Assembly (NCBI GenBank): GCA_037178675.1
Contig: JAYMGJ010000204.1
Location: forward strand, 1-64,000
DNA length: 64,000 nucleotides
Direction: 5' to 3'
Origin: Scleroderma bovista
Lineage: Eukaryota; Basidiomycota; Agaricomycetes; Boletales; Sclerodermataceae
Below, in pieces: positions 13,854 through 27,996 of this stretch. The first letter of the stretch is position 1, and every line of letters starts with the position of its first letter. The notes beneath the pieces are model-generated. The model saw nothing but the letters and a program-made list of their open reading frames with translations. It did no database searches and was not told the origin of the DNA. The position numbers and the translations under genes are program-made.

Positions 13854-16800
13854 ATGGCCTTTTTCCCCACACGCGGATACTCTCGATGGCACCTATGTGT
13901 TCCACTTATACCCCTTCCGTCTACTCAGGCTGTCGAACTCGTCCGTATATCGCCGCAGTGTGGTGCACCTGTCTTCACAGCGCCACAGAGCTAACGCCAC
14001 ACCTATGGTCCCCCTATCCCGATTTCTCGCCCCCTTTGCCAGCCGCCTTTCATGCATACGATCCTCTCTTGGCTTTTTTTTCTTTATTATCACCGCACGA
14101 CACCGCCCCTTCAAACTTCCCCGTTTGTTTACTGTCTTCCCACATTTGGGGGCTTGGCACGCTCCATCCGCTTGCTCAAACGCGCTTGTTCGGCTCGGCT
14201 AGATGCTCTTGGGCCCTAACCATCGAGGTGGTTACGCACGACCACCATGTTTCCTTTTCGTCCATGACTTAAGATTATCAGTTCATCGCATCCTCTTTTT
14301 CGCACATCATCGCTATCGGGCCGTTGCACGCATTGCTCTTTTCAGATGCGGCCCATCTACGTACATGCATCATCTCAGTTCACCTTTGCCTATTCCCCAA
14401 TGCCACTTTACATTCATTCGGCACGCTACGGGGGCTTTTCCACTATCTTATCTATCTCTCACCATGATATTTTGCTCTGCCTCTTCACGTTCCCTGGTGG
14501 AGCATGGTCCTTTTTTGGGATCTTGGAACGGTTTTTTTGTGGGTTGCAGATACTACGACATACGAAGGAATGGAAGGGAGTTCATTCAGTACCACGAGTT
14601 CATACGTTTTTACCACTTGCAGTTTTGGGGAATCCGTGGACTTGGAGATCTTTTCTTTTTCATATGCATTTTTAGATGACTTCTTCAACGAAGAGCAGAT
14701 TCACAATGAAATGTATTATGTTTTTTACACTACTTCCAAGTGGGAAATGTGATAAGTTGGTGGTTTACGCCGATAATCTCTTTCGGTTGATGGATCCCGC
14801 ACGCGGCGCCCTCGAGGTTCCCATTTTCGGCCGTCCCTACACAGTTCGTTCCGGCGACGTCGGGTGTCATGTCAGGAGTGAAATTTTTTGAATTTTCCCT
14901 GAGTCGTACGACTCGTACGTGTGCACAACACGCATGGGCATGGAACAAAGAACAACACCCAAAATTTCCTGTACAAACTCTAATACTTCAAGTCGAACCC
15001 CTCGGAACGCTTTTGTCCAAGTCACGTGCATGGTTGCGGTCACTCTTGTCTTGTCTTTTTTTGTTGATCGGCGCCTTCACCTGTCAATCCGACGGCGACC
15101 AACCTTCGAGATGTGTGAAACCCTGTTTTTATGGAAGGAGTGCGTTTTTGTCCACTGTGTTTGCGCTCGACCTGGCACGGCGGCCTGTCTCATACTACTT
15201 CTGCGTTCGACCCTTTTGTGGTGACACTAGGGTGTTCATGTTTATGCAAAACAAGATAACTACCGCTTCTGGCCACTCACAGCATCGATAAACAGAGTCG
15301 AACTTGGGTTTTGTTTGACACGTCATCACGTACATTGTCAACAGGGTTTCGACCGTCGGACGCCGTAAGATTGTATCGTATCGAGACTCCAGCACTCCAG
15401 AGTCTGTCTCCGTCCTGTCACCTGGGTGGTCATCCGATCAGCGACCGATCCCATGGATGAGTTAACGTTCAACCTTCATTTTTACTTAGCAGGGTTTTTC
15501 CAGTGGAAAAACTATCGCGCTAAGCTTATCCAAAGTAAAAATTTCCCGAGTCCCCCATGTCCCGTCGATCCTGCAAGTTTATGTTACACTGAAAATTTTC
15601 CAATTGAATGGGCATCCTGCGGAGTGGAAAACGTCTGGAATGGGTCTAGCTGATCAACGACGATGGTTATCAGCTTGTAACTAGTACTAGCTGTAGTGGG
15701 CAAATGGAGGGTTTGGCCATGTGCACGCACGATCATCGGGGGAAGGGTCAGAGTGACACGACGGGTTGGTCACGCCACGAGCTCCCCTGACTGGCTGGGC
15801 TGGCTGGGCTAGCTGGCCAAACGTCGATATACATAGTACATACGGTTCCCGAAGGTTTTTCCAATGAAATCACTGGCACGGCGCCCTTTCATAACAGGAT
15901 TTTCCGAAACCATTCATTATGAAGTCTTCAACCACATCAAGACTCAGGCGGCCGCAAGGGGGGAGGGGGGGGGGAGGCGCCTACGTGGTAATGGAGGCCC
16001 AGATTCTTAGAAGGGCCCATCGAGACGTCGCGGTGAGAACAATCCGAACTTTTCGCAGCGAGCGTGATCCTGATTCGAAACCTGTTGATCAACGTGTCCA
16101 TGCCACTAACATAACGAATCCGAATTCTTTCTGGCTTCGGCCTGGGGAATATGTTGTACGTTGTACACAGTGCAGTGGAAGGTGACAGGGTGAATTTTTT
16201 TCAAAAACTCAGCTGGCTAGTGCTAGGGAAAAGGGCCCGCGGAAACGTTCGGGGTCAGTAGTCATAGTTCTTGCCGCCGTACCCGTGAAGCTGACACCCC
16301 CTGCAGTCCACGTGCACCAGAGCCGAACTGTAGGGCAGTCCACTTGAGAAGTCCTGCCAGAAGCGTCAAAGACTCAAAGTGCAAAGGTGGGGGGGTTGTT
16401 CGGTTCAGCGACGACGACGGGCTTCGGAGGAGAGGATGATGATAAGTGCATCGCTATCTATGGAATCGATAATGGATGCACTGCGCACTATGTAAGTTAT
16501 GCATAATACATGAATGGAGCTCCGGTTGAACGTCGACTCCTGGACCGAGAAGATACATACTACTATCCGCCAATCCTCGCTAATCAAATCATATTGCCAA
16601 GAATGCATAGTAATTGCGCAGCATGATTTTTTCTACATATGAGAAGACCCTCTCCGAGCCGGGGGGAGCATAATCATTTCATTTCGTTCTAAAAGTACAT
16701 ACATACATATGCAATGCATCAACGGTAATTGCAACTTGGGGGACGTGCTTCGAGACGGAATACGAGAGTATGATGGCAGTGCAGCATATCTTCGAACGTG

Positions 16801-19800
16801 CCTATTCGCAACACCTACATTACGTCGATTATGAGAAGAGGAATCGTCCCCCCCCCTATGCCCATCGACGACGGACCGCAGTCGAGCCTGAGAGCACATA
16901 CAGTATGCGAATGTGGGGCCTCCCGGGGGGGTTCCCGAGCCACTTCAGCGAGGCCGGGAACCCAGGCGTTTGGATTCAAGGTTTTCATATTTGAGTTCGT
17001 TCGTTCGTTCGTTCGTTCGTTCATTTTTGGCTTTCGATGTCCCGGCTGAACTGTTTACGAGAAAGCAAGGCCCTTGCAAAGGCTATGTCAACCCCAAAGG
17101 CAGGGCAGGCATGCATACATGCAAAAACAGGCTTCATGCCGAGACCCGAAGACCCTGTCCTGAAAACTCCGACGTTTTAGATGCGATGTTGAAAGCGTGG
17201 ACCGAATAGGAACATATGTACGCCGGCAAATGCCAATCGAGAGGTCGAGAGAGTACGCGGTCCTATGTCGCTGGTTCGTGGAAACGTGAAAGGGGTGTGG
17301 TGTTCAAACAAGGCACATGGCACCTATTGGTGCTACACTACATACACGGTTATTCCGGATCCGCATCGTGGTGCGGGGTGGTGTTCATGTGACAGGTGTG
17401 ACCGAGAATTTAGCTATGTGGGTGGGAGGTCCGGTACGAGGGTTTGCCAGACATGCGTCCGTCCGGTGAAGAAAGTGACGACATTGGACAAAACGAACCT
17501 TGTTAGTGCATACCTTTTCATATGTAGAACTGCTGAACCTATGATGGGGGGGGTTTCATCCCGATCGGGGTCCGGTCGGGGTTGTGGGCTAGTTTTGTAA
17601 ACCTGGTGAGAGTTCTTGCGATGCAGTGTGAACGCCAGGGGCAGCCGATGGGTATGTCAGTGCCTCATGAAGCACACCTTCGTACGCCACCGACGGGTGT
17701 CGTTGGAAGATAAGGAGAGCACGAGGTGAGAGACCTTGGGATAACTTTGATGACGACGTAATAGTATGGGTAGGAGTTCACTGGTGCAGGTTGAATATGG
17801 GCGTTTGAGGGACCTCCGCGATCAATCGTGCTGTGGGCGCGTGTGTGTGTTTGCTCACCAGTGGCATATGTGGAGAGGGTCCGACTCCGTTCCGGGTGGT
17901 TAGAGATAAGTGCAATGAACACGGATCCGGAGCGGGTAGTGGGTACCTGGGTCTTCGGTATGGTGGGATGAAATATGAACTTCTTGGTGCGAATATGATT
18001 TCGCAACTTGAGGGCGTGGTTTGATGGTGAAACTGGAGTGGAGTTAAAGAAGGATGTCATTGGTTTTGGAGAGGTGGTACCATGGAGGTGGAGAAAGAGC
18101 TCGGCTAGTGTACTTGGCGTTCGAGCAGTGCGCCCAACGCCATTTCTGATGCAGTTCAGAGTTCCCACAAAACGCGTCTAAATGTCACTCCAAGAGTCAA
18201 AACGTTGCATGAACTGAGTTAGACGTCGATGATATGTCCCCAGGTACCCTCCACCCTGCTCCAAGCTGCATACTTACAGGAGGTACAATTTCGGACTAGC
18301 TTATTCCAAGCTTGCTTCGAAATCACACAGTAGCCAGCCTCGCGTCTGTCCAACTAAATGTTCCCCGGCCCGCTGCCACCACAACCTATGTTCTTGAATG
18401 AATGATAATCGTGAACTTATCAACTCCAAGTGAAATCTAAACCCACAGTCTCACCGCAAATCACGCTCGCTCACCATCCTCACCCCCAATTCATTCCACC
18501 GCGACTGTTAGGTATGCATGCCGTAGCTCTAGTAGCAGCAGGTAATGTCGTAACTACTACCATTCCTCACAACATCCATTCTGTCTTATCATGTACCCCA
18601 TGCTGTGGCCTGGACCAGGGCCAGACGCCGATCCCATCGATCCTCGAGTGGCTCGGGCATTCGGGCCTGGGGACATGTTCCTACCCTATCACGCGCATCA
18701 CACGCGGTCCTCTGGGGGACGCGGGAGGGACCTGTGCGCTGCGGCCATAACGTGGGCACACTCGGGGGGTTGAATTCGTATTTTTATTGTTTTTTTTTTT
18801 TTTCTGTCTTTTTCGTATGGTGCTGGTATGTCGTGCATACTATAAGCGCCCCATGTGTACGATGCACGAGGCGCGCTCCATCATCACCGTGACAGGAAGG
18901 ACCTAGGGTATGTCGTACGGATGGATTCCACTGGGGGCGCATGGCGCGACGCATGTTGGCCAAGGCTCTTCTGTTGTTCTTGTTCTTGTTGATAATGGCA
19001 GAGCGCCTATGATAGAAAGCATCAACCAGATATGTATACAGAGGCCATGCGTCGGGACGTCTAGTCTCTAGTGAATTCGAGGCGGACGCAAACGACTTGA
19101 CTCATGATGCACGTGTCTAGTCCGGGCCAGGTGCATGTCCGCGATAATGCGGCAGCAGGAGGTTTGCGATCGTCGCTGGGCTGTACCCTGCCATGATGTC
19201 AAAAGTCTCGCGCTGGATTTAACAAACCTGAATAAGGTTAAGTTGACATGTCCTTGGAGCGTACCAGCAAGTAAGTGCACGCGTAGATGGGCGGGCCGTG
19301 GCGCACACGGCGATAAGATTAGTCCATGCACTATTAGCCTGGGCATTATGAGGGCACGTATGTCGCAGGCATTGGGATTTACTTTTTGGGAGCCTCTAGT
19401 GTCTGGGTTCTCTAAGGGCTAAAATAACGTGAATTAGATGTAAACTCCAGCTCAATGACTGACGCACTTTAGTCGAGGACGGACCTCGGAGCGGAGGTTG
19501 TGTATGCTTGTTTGATGACAATTCAAATGGCTCGTCGCCGCTGCACACTCTTACCACAACGTAGGTGCATACCTTCCTGCTCTGTGCATCGCGTCTTGGT
19601 CGCCAGAAGAATCGGGCACAACTTGTTCAGAATGTATGCTTTCTTACATACGTCTGTCACTGATTCTTGACATGCACCTGATACCCGCCCACAACTCAAG
19701 GCGCGTGCGACCCTGGGCGTAAAATTGTCGCCTTCCTTTCCATTTGTTCCGAGTTCACTGCCCGTCTGCGCAGCCCCTGGGGTCTGGAGTCTCGGACTTT

Positions 19801-22800
19801 GACCTAGTTTCGACATGTGGCGGCCTTGCTAGGAACCTCCGTCTGATTTACTATTCACCACAGCCAGTGATATACTTTCTTCAGGACCCTCGAACGTTGC
19901 ATCGCGGGATGGAAAGTGTCGTACGCATTTATATCTCGGAGGTGCATCCCGAGCCATCCGAGCGCAAGTCGCCGTCAGCCGTGTCAGACACAGGCGCCAA
20001 CTGGGAATTGTCTTAGATCTGTCTAATTGGGTCCTCGAGGCGGGTACGCTTGCTGCGATAGGCTTCTCTGTTACCCTTTTAGCTCCGCGTTTATCCACTT
20101 AACTCGAGGAAGCCTAGATCGACCTCGCTCGTTGGAAATGTTAGAAATGGTGGCAAGATCCCCGCTCCCAGGGCGCCTAGAATCGCTGGACGTAAGATCA
20201 TCCGTGGTTGGTGTTGTGCAGCCTCAGATCAACACGCCCATTGCGCGAGCTCCGCTTCAGTGGTGATCGAATTGTATTTTGTCCTTGCAGTTCGACTCAT
20301 CACTTTGGACGTATCCTCTGACCAAGTTGGGTCAGGGTCTTCTAGCCTTGTTTCCCGTGTGCTGGTGTGCCCATCAAGACTGCATTCATGATTAGGTGTG
20401 TGGCGAGTACCTCCAATGATGGTCCTCCTTCCGCTTGTCTGTCACCTTGGCAAACCGCCCAAGGAAGGAGTCAATCACACACATGGAAAACGTCTGTCTT
20501 GCGGGGATTCTTCGCTTCTATGCGCACTGATTTTTCCCTACCGATGACCTGTGTGTTCATTCTATTTCTATTATTCGGCCACCGGGTATTCCACCTCTTT
20601 ATCCGAACTAGGTGCGTGTTCTTTGTCTACTACGCCTTTATCTAAGCGGACCATGCACCGCGTCTCTTTCTTTCATATCTACCCCGTCTATGGCTCATCT
20701 AAGCGTGTTTCCGGCTAGCCGCTCTCATTTCCCCCGGCCTATCCCGTGCCTAACCCACTTATGCAGCGCTTCTGAGTCCGACGTCTGACCAGACGTCGTC
20801 ATCTCTCTCGTAACCGTGGCGTTAAATGTACTGTGGTGGATGCCACTCATCATCATTGATGCGTCAATCGTTTATAGTATAGTATGTGCTGATATTCTTT
20901 CCGCTTGTTCCCGCGCACGCATGGACGAGGCCTCGCGGATCGTGCATGGCTACCCCCTTCTTTATTGACCGGTGCTGTACTCCGTGTCTGCCAGCGAGGC
21001 TATGTTTTTCGTCGACCTCCATAATTTCTTCAGAAGTTGGTTGGCTATACCCCCCCAAATTGTGACGCAGTGGATGCTCTACACAGGAAACGTCAGCCAC
21101 TATCTCCGGTCATCCACTTTGCTCTTCCTTCTTCCTCTTGCACAGGAATAATGGATCCTGTGACATGCATGCATGCACTGCTCGATGGACTTGTGACCGC
21201 CCTCATAATGAAGCATCCACTTCAATTCCGAGGTTTCCTATGATACCGCTGCCATCCTCGTGCCTGTGACGCGACTTTCCGTGGTCTTTGATGGAGATAC
21301 GTGTATGGTAGGTGTTGGAGGTCCTTTCATTTTGGCCATGTGCTGGATACACCAACCCTATTTTCATATCTCCCTCCGCCTCCGCTTCAACCCCGCCTTC
21401 GTAGTTCAGGGTGGGATTTTCCGTCCATGACGACGCGCAGCGTGGAGGGCGTCATGTGATTGCACGAGCGTGCTGGATTATGTATTGGCGTCTCGCGTAG
21501 CCGTGGATTATGGCCACGCATGGGATAGATCCCCCTATCTCTTTCCTCACGATCTTCATTTGACGCAGTTTGTGAAGTTTTCCGGGGTTACCCTCCTGTT
21601 GTAATCACCTCAAGGATGCCGCATTCTCTCCTTCGTTGGCATATGTGGCGCAGTCACTCGCGGACACTCGTGAAAGGAAACCTGTCACTGTGCGCGGTTT
21701 ATCTAGCTCAAGTGGCGATAGAGGCTCTGATACTGTGCATCCGGAGGAATGTGGAATCAGGGTAGTGCGATGATGAGAATCCTTCGGTGAGTACATCTGG
21801 TGCCTAACGCATGGGCGTTTGTTCAATTGGCCGATCTTTTGTTAGGGGCATGTGTGGAACTTTTTTTGAATCTCATGTGTGCATTCTTTTCACTTCCGTA
21901 TCGGACGGTTTTCTCCTGTTTGCGGCTTCCTCCCTGGAAGTGGTGGAGGCTATGGCCCGACAGTCATGTATCCACGCCATTGCGATACTTCGCCATCCTC
22001 TGCCTCTGTATCTGACGTCAGTCCTATATCGATAGGAAGGCGATGTATCCTATGACGTCGCTCCGGGCATGACGTCGTAGCCCTGGCAGCCACCACCAGG
22101 GTCCTGGGGCTCTGCGGGCGAGTATCCGAAATAAAACCCCGTACCTTCTCCCGTTCACGTTGTCACAGCCTATTCAGGCCGTTCTTTCGATCTCACGAGC
22201 TACACGCACCCACTACCACGATCAAAGAAGAGATTGGTCAGCGCATTGCACGCTTCGAATTGAATGGATAGCGTATGTTAAGGGAAAGTGGGCAAAAGAA
22301 TTCAAACCAGTGAACCTTCTGGGGTTTGGTCTCGCCCTGCCAAAACCGGTTGTGAAAACGTGCGTAAACGTGTCTACATGATCAATACAACGCCTATTTG
22401 CGATATCTTTTATCTGATAACGGATATCAGCCCGCCGTTTTGTCCCTAGTGGTGCCTGCGTCCATACATCCATGCGCTATGCTCGTGCCGCATGATGACG
22501 TCCAATGTGGTAAACCCACTCGTTTTCAGGATATCGTCGAACCCACGGACGGAAGAGGCCGCGTAAGCTGTGCGAGCTAACGTCTGTTCAGCAGGGTCCC
22601 CTTCCTTCTCGTTTTGGCGTATTGCCAATGGCGGAGGCCGCACCACACCATTCAACTGGAGTGTTGGGCTGCACGCCTTTCTACCCTGCGCCTGACTAGT
22701 CCATATGAATCGATCCTCCGTTTTTTCTTTAATTTGGCCGTTACTTCTTCTGAATCACTATCTTCTTACTCCCTGCCAAAGGACAGTTGGGACGCCTACC

Positions 22801-25800
22801 TCAAACCAGAGATAATCAATCTCATTGTGCTCACTTCACTTCGCCGAAATGAAAGGGCTTAAAAGGTGTGTGCCCTAGAGTGTATATACTTATATGAATG
22901 GCGTATGAATGAATGCTGGCATTGAATGTTTTGGTCACTCAGGTGGCATGTAGCGTTCCATCGTCGTGTGTAACCGGGGCTAATGATTTCAGCCGAGTGG
23001 AGTGAAATGCGGCTTTTACTTTTATGCGGCAATCCTTGGGGCTCGATATGATGCGCATGGTGATCTGCTGTTAACGATGATGGAGCCGTGTTGGCATGGT
23101 ACTTATGTCGTAGCATTAATTCTGCTGTCGTGTCGGAGACAAATGGATGCCTCGAGAAGGGGATATGTCAGATATGTCAAGCACGCTGGCACAGTGCCAC
23201 AAAATCACACCGATGCTGCCTTGGAAGTGGCTTAAATGTATCGGAACATTCTGAGCCGTTCAGTGTTTTACTATTTAGCGATAAGGTTGATACTGCCATC
23301 ACTTATCTATTCAGTCTTACACAGCGAATGTACAGCCTCTACTACGTGCCATTATCAAGTGCTTGCGGGAAGAGAGGGAAAAACCTCAGGAAGAGTAGCC
23401 CGGTCGTGGAATGTTGCGCACGCAGTCAACACCTGCCGTTGACCGTCCACTGACTGGAACGTTAGCTTTGTTGTGGTCCAGTTTGCGTTGGATTTACTGG
23501 CCCAATTGGGACGTTATGTGCCAACAGGAGGTGACATTTACCGCAGAGTGTTGAACAACTGGATGGTCCTCTCACAGTGACGCTGCGGAGGATCAGCACC
23601 AAGAAAGAGATAGCAATAGACGCTTCCGGGGAGTTGGACTGGACAAATTGCATCAAGAACTGTTAGATTAATTAACAATCCCTTGTTACATTCCAGAAGT
23701 GCAAGTTCTAGAAGCCTCTTGTAGGTAACCCTCAAAGATAGTCGTTCTTTCAAACGGGGGGAGTTTCAGCGAGAATGCAGGGCACGGATAACCAGTGCGA
23801 ATACGGAAGACTTCCATCGAATGTTTGATCTGCGTAGGGGAGACTAATACGAAAGTGTTCAGCTCTGAATAAGACATACTTCTTCTTGACCTGGAGATAT
23901 CTACCAGTCGAAATTGAGGTGTTGGAGTCTGAAGGTATAGACAAGTAAATGTGCGCGCACCGAAAGGGTAATGGCTCTTGGAAACCAATGCATGGGGGAT
24001 TGGGTGAGGAAGCTAAGCTGTACACTGGCACCTAAGTGTATATAGTCAGAGGTAACCTTCACGAAAACTGATAATTTTTTTTTACCCATTTCACTTCGCG
24101 TCGGGTTATCCTTCCAAGTCTAGGGATTGGCGCGTGAGACAGGTAATCGTGTGTACGAAGTCCACAATAGTCGTTAATACAGAGCGACGTGTACGATTTG
24201 ATGCAACGATTTTATATCGATTTGAATGTAAGTGTACGGACCTGGGATGCGGATGCCGAGATCTTTGAGGTGCGACCGTCGGAAACGTTGTTATTCTGGC
24301 CTGATCTGGAAGGGTGCAATCATATCCACCTCTATGAACTACCTCGGTGTTGTCTTCCACACACAAGAAAAGAGGAAGAGGTCAATCACGAGACTTTGGC
24401 GTTCACGTAGCGAGGTTATAAGGTTGTATCAAACTGGCTGGACGTAGTCGGATATCGGATATAGAAATGACGGCCGGAAAAAAAAAAGAAAACTCCTATA
24501 AGAAAACCGTTTAGCCAAGAAATAATTCATAGGAACAAAACGGGAGGACGGATGGGTATAGACATGAAGGATCTTAGTAGAATCCAACCAACAATCGGTT
24601 TCAAGATAACGGAAACTGACATATAGCAGTTAAGGCATACCTGCACCGAACCAACGTCCACCCATCTCAGAACATGTCGCCAGTCCAAACAAACCTCTAT
24701 GGGTGCCACTGGGCCCATTAAAGAGACTAAGCGTTTCAGTCCAAAAGTGCATGCATGCAGCGTTAGGGATCTCAACCAAATTTAACTAGCTTGACCGACA
24801 ATCGTTGGTCCAAGATGCTTTGCTGGATGACTCTTGACCCAGTTCTGGAAAGCACAATAAACGTGTCACAAGTTGCAAGCTTGATATGTTGATCCAAGCG
24901 GTCCACCTCTGAATCGCGTCCATATTAGTTTTCGAATTTGCCCATGCATGACGTGGAGGCCGCAGAGATTATCCATGCCATGACAACCAAGAATCCTTCC
25001 CCACGGGTAACCTATAAATCATAGATGACGAGTGATGAAGGGAGAAGAGGGATCAGTCGGATGCCACATTTGTCTGAACATGATGGTCTGGCTCCGCCTC
25101 GACTCGGAAGTCCGCGGCATTTAGGCTATCTGTCCTAGCGTTGGAAACATGCGGGCTTCTGACACACGAGACTGTGATGGTTATATGCAAGCTGGACAAT
25201 TCGAACTTGCTTTTTTCCATTGCAGTGAACACTCCAGACGGTCAGGATCGGCCAGGAAAGTCACTAGAGGATACAGTAACTTACCCCAGTATGTCAATCT
25301 CTTTCTCCGATGCCTGTTGATGTATATATGATGACAAATAGCTGCCTCAGTTCTACCGTATCTCTGAAATAGCAAGGCAACGGCGCTGATGCACGTGTAG
25401 AATTTTATCGGAAGTTAGTGATTAGTAAACTCGATTTGATCACCGACAAGGACTCGAGTGAGGCTACTATATGCTGGTCTTTGAGGTTCAGGTTGAAGAG
25501 CGCCACACCAGTAGGGAAGGTGGTTGATCGATGGAACCATGTTCTTCCAGTATCAGCTGATTTGGCTGTAGGCAATGGCATGAATTATCGAGAGGATGTG
25601 TACTCTAACGTTACACCGCTATCTGATTGCTTTCCTTTTACATAAATGCGACGCAACCCACGACGCTATGGACATATTTGGTTATTGACAGCTGTAAGCT
25701 TTGTTGTAAATCTCGCCCCCATCCAATCAGAGTGTTTCCCGAGTATCAACAACTCAACAAGCGTGTAACGTGGTTGCAGATTTGAAGCCACCTTACTTTC

Positions 25801-25991
25801 GGCGACACGAACGACCATCGAAACTGTCAAGCCCGTATTTGGCGCGAGTGTTGTCTTGCTGCCCGTCATCGTTCCTATTTGATTCGTTCCACTTTTCACC
25901 ATTTCATACTATTTGCTGGCGACCTAGGATTTGTCAGTCCAAGACATTCGCTGGCAAAATTTTATCTATTTCGGGTCCCCTGCTGGTAAAT
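13854..25991. other. Gene-poor region, no supported gene
   Basis: About 12 kb without a supported gene. The first 1 kb is T/C-rich and may hold the 3' UTR of the preceding gene. Around 19.9-22.8 kb the plus strand is noticeably pyrimidine-rich. The longest frame (minus strand, 17,665-18,168) lacks any recognisable domain, and a cysteine-rich plus-strand frame at 17,265-17,600 resembles no known zinc-binding family. G runs occur near 15,958-15,976. No transposase, polymerase or LTR signature was found. Confidence 0.5.
16995..17022. repeat. (GTTC)7 microsatellite
   Basis: Seven perfect copies of GTTC. It lies in the gene-poor interval and produces low-complexity peptides in several frames. Such arrays are usually polymorphic in copy number. 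Confidence 0.9.
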
Positions 25992-27996
25992 ATGAAGAAG
26001 GGAACGGGGCTTGTCAAATCTTCTTCATCCCGGACTCAAGCCCTCCACTGCAGACGCGACAATGACGCTCAGTGCTATCTTCGGGACTGCTTCGACGTTA
26101 AAGAGTGTGTCAACGATTGTCTCATAGATACTACCAAACATTTTACTGATTCGAGGCCTCATTGTCGTGTTCTTTCCCAGGGGACCTCCTCAGCCAGTGA
26201 GCAAAGTTGGCAGCTAATATGTGTAGAATTTGTGCTTACCCTGTCTTTTGTCTTTTCGAGGTATAACGGCGGTGATGTTTCGTTCATCATCGTTGCAGGT
26301 ACGATGGTATCCTTCATGATTCCTGGATTGGGTTCGCAAAAGTTTCCCCATCATGCTTCTATTCAACAGAGTACTGATTATTATGTCTTTCATCAGCGTT
26401 TCTCTATTCTGGCCTCTCCAGGAGGAAGTCCGCCTTGTCTCTAATATGGGCTGTTTCTGCTAGCAATGCCGTCTGTATATTTCAATGGTACTTGTGGGGA
26501 TATTCGCTAGCCTTTTCGCCAACTGCCACCAATGGGTTCATTGGAAATCTTGCCAATTTCGCTCTCATCAACGTCCTTGGGGATCCGTCTCCAGGTTCAC
26601 CCCTAATACCAGATTTACTCTATAGTTTCTATCAAATGGAGTTCGCTTGTGTGACAGTTGGAATCGTGGTGGGAGGGATCGCGGAGCGTGGGCGAGTTCT
26701 CCCCGCCATGGTATTTACCTTCATTTGGATGACTCTCGTTTATTGCCCTCTGGCTTGCTGGGCCTGGAATGTCAATGGCTGGGGTTTCAAATGGGGTGTC
26801 CTAGACTTCGCTGGTACTAGCGTCTCATCTATCAAGGCAAATCCAGACTAACCTTCTTAATGCCTAACAGGTGGTGGTCCCGTCGAGATCGGTAGCGGCA
26901 TTGCTGGACTTGCATACGCCTGGGTATTGGGTCCGCGACAGAAAACGGAGTTACATAACTTTAGACCGCATAATGTGGCCATGGTCAATCTTGGCACGTT
27001 TATCCTCTGGTTTGGATGGCTCGGTTTCAACGGCGGTAGCGCGTTTGGCGCGAATCTTCGCGCGATTATGGCAATTTGGAATTCTATGCTCGCGCCTGCC
27101 TTCGGTGGTATGGTGTGGTGTCTTCTTGATTACCGACTCGAGCGGAAATTTAGCATGGTTGGCTTTTGCTCCGGGTCCATTGCCGCACTGGTTGCTGCTA
27201 CACCAGCTTCTGGTTATATACCCCCATGGGCTGCAATCATCATGGGCATTGTCGCTGGCGCAGTCTGTAACTTCGCAACGAAGTGTGAGTCTTAGCCTGT
27301 TCCACCAAGTTCGTTCCTTACCATTGTCATAGTCAAATCCTTCATCGGGATAGATGATACTCTGGACCTCTTTGCTGAACATGCCATAGGAGGGGTTATC
27401 GGCCTGCTCTTCAACGGTTTTTTCGCCTCCCATACGATCATTGCTCTTGACGGTGTTAACACGAATATTAATGGCGGCTTTATCGACCGCAACTGGAAGC
27501 AGCTATACATCCAATTCGCCTATGTATGCGCCGTATGCGGGTATACATTCGTGGTAACGGCGATCATTGCCAAAGCTATCGATATGATTCCAGGTTTACA
27601 TCTTCGGACCACGCCAGAAGGCGAGGTGCTCGGTCTGGACGAAACCGAGGTGGGTCTCACATTCGCAAGGTGGTACTAGACTGAATCAACTCTTAGATTG
27701 GAGAGTTTGCAAACGACTACATTGAAGTCCGTAGGCATTTCTCGGACTGGCCAGTTTTTGGCGATAGTACGAGTGAGCCTGGTTCAGAGCTGCCAGTGAA
27801 GAGCGAACGCTCCCGCCACGCAAGCTTTCCCCCCCAGTTGAGCGAACGCCTCCGCCACGCAAGCTTCCAACCGAAAGACTGTCATCTCCCCCAGTTGACA
27901 GATCCGCAGCTCGAGGAGAAAAGCATCTCGGATTCTGTGGACGAAGTGCTACATCTTTGGGCATATACACAAGGTCGAGTAGGGGTCGCGACCTAA
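25992..27996 (+). CDS. Ammonium transporter, Mep1/Mep3-type (Amt/Mep family)
   Basis: High-affinity ammonium transporter of the Amt/Mep/Rh family, a plasma-membrane protein with 11 predicted helices. Recognisable segments in order: YNGGDVSFIIV (helix 1, near 26,263); MIPGL, an intron ending in CATCAG, then FLYSGLSRRKSALSLIW; ERGRVLP; ACWAWNVNGWGFKWG; DFAGGGPVEIGSG; RPHNVAMVNLGTFILWFGWLGFN; DDTLDLFAEHAIGGVIG; and the C-terminal regulatory tail. The family's conserved Asp is present in DFAGG. The first twin-His position is Glu (VEIGSG), as in yeast Mep1/Mep3, whereas Mep2-type proteins have His. The second His is in EHAIGG. At least five introns are needed, the last one 27,650-27,696. The tail carries two near-identical peptides, SERSRHASF and SERLRHASF. 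The N-terminus is unsure: an ATG at 25,992 is a candidate, but the short exons before 26,263 could not be joined with confidence. Confidence 0.9.

Noticed and set aside
17265..17600. Plus-strand frame with a CxCxxC...CxxC cluster suggesting a zinc finger
   Set aside because: Spacing matches no known finger, the rest is low complexity, and the surrounding region has no coding signs.
1..25990. Possible tRNA genes flagged by GTTCGA words
   Set aside because: None of the words extends to a GGTTCGANTCC B box with a matching A box and acceptor stem.
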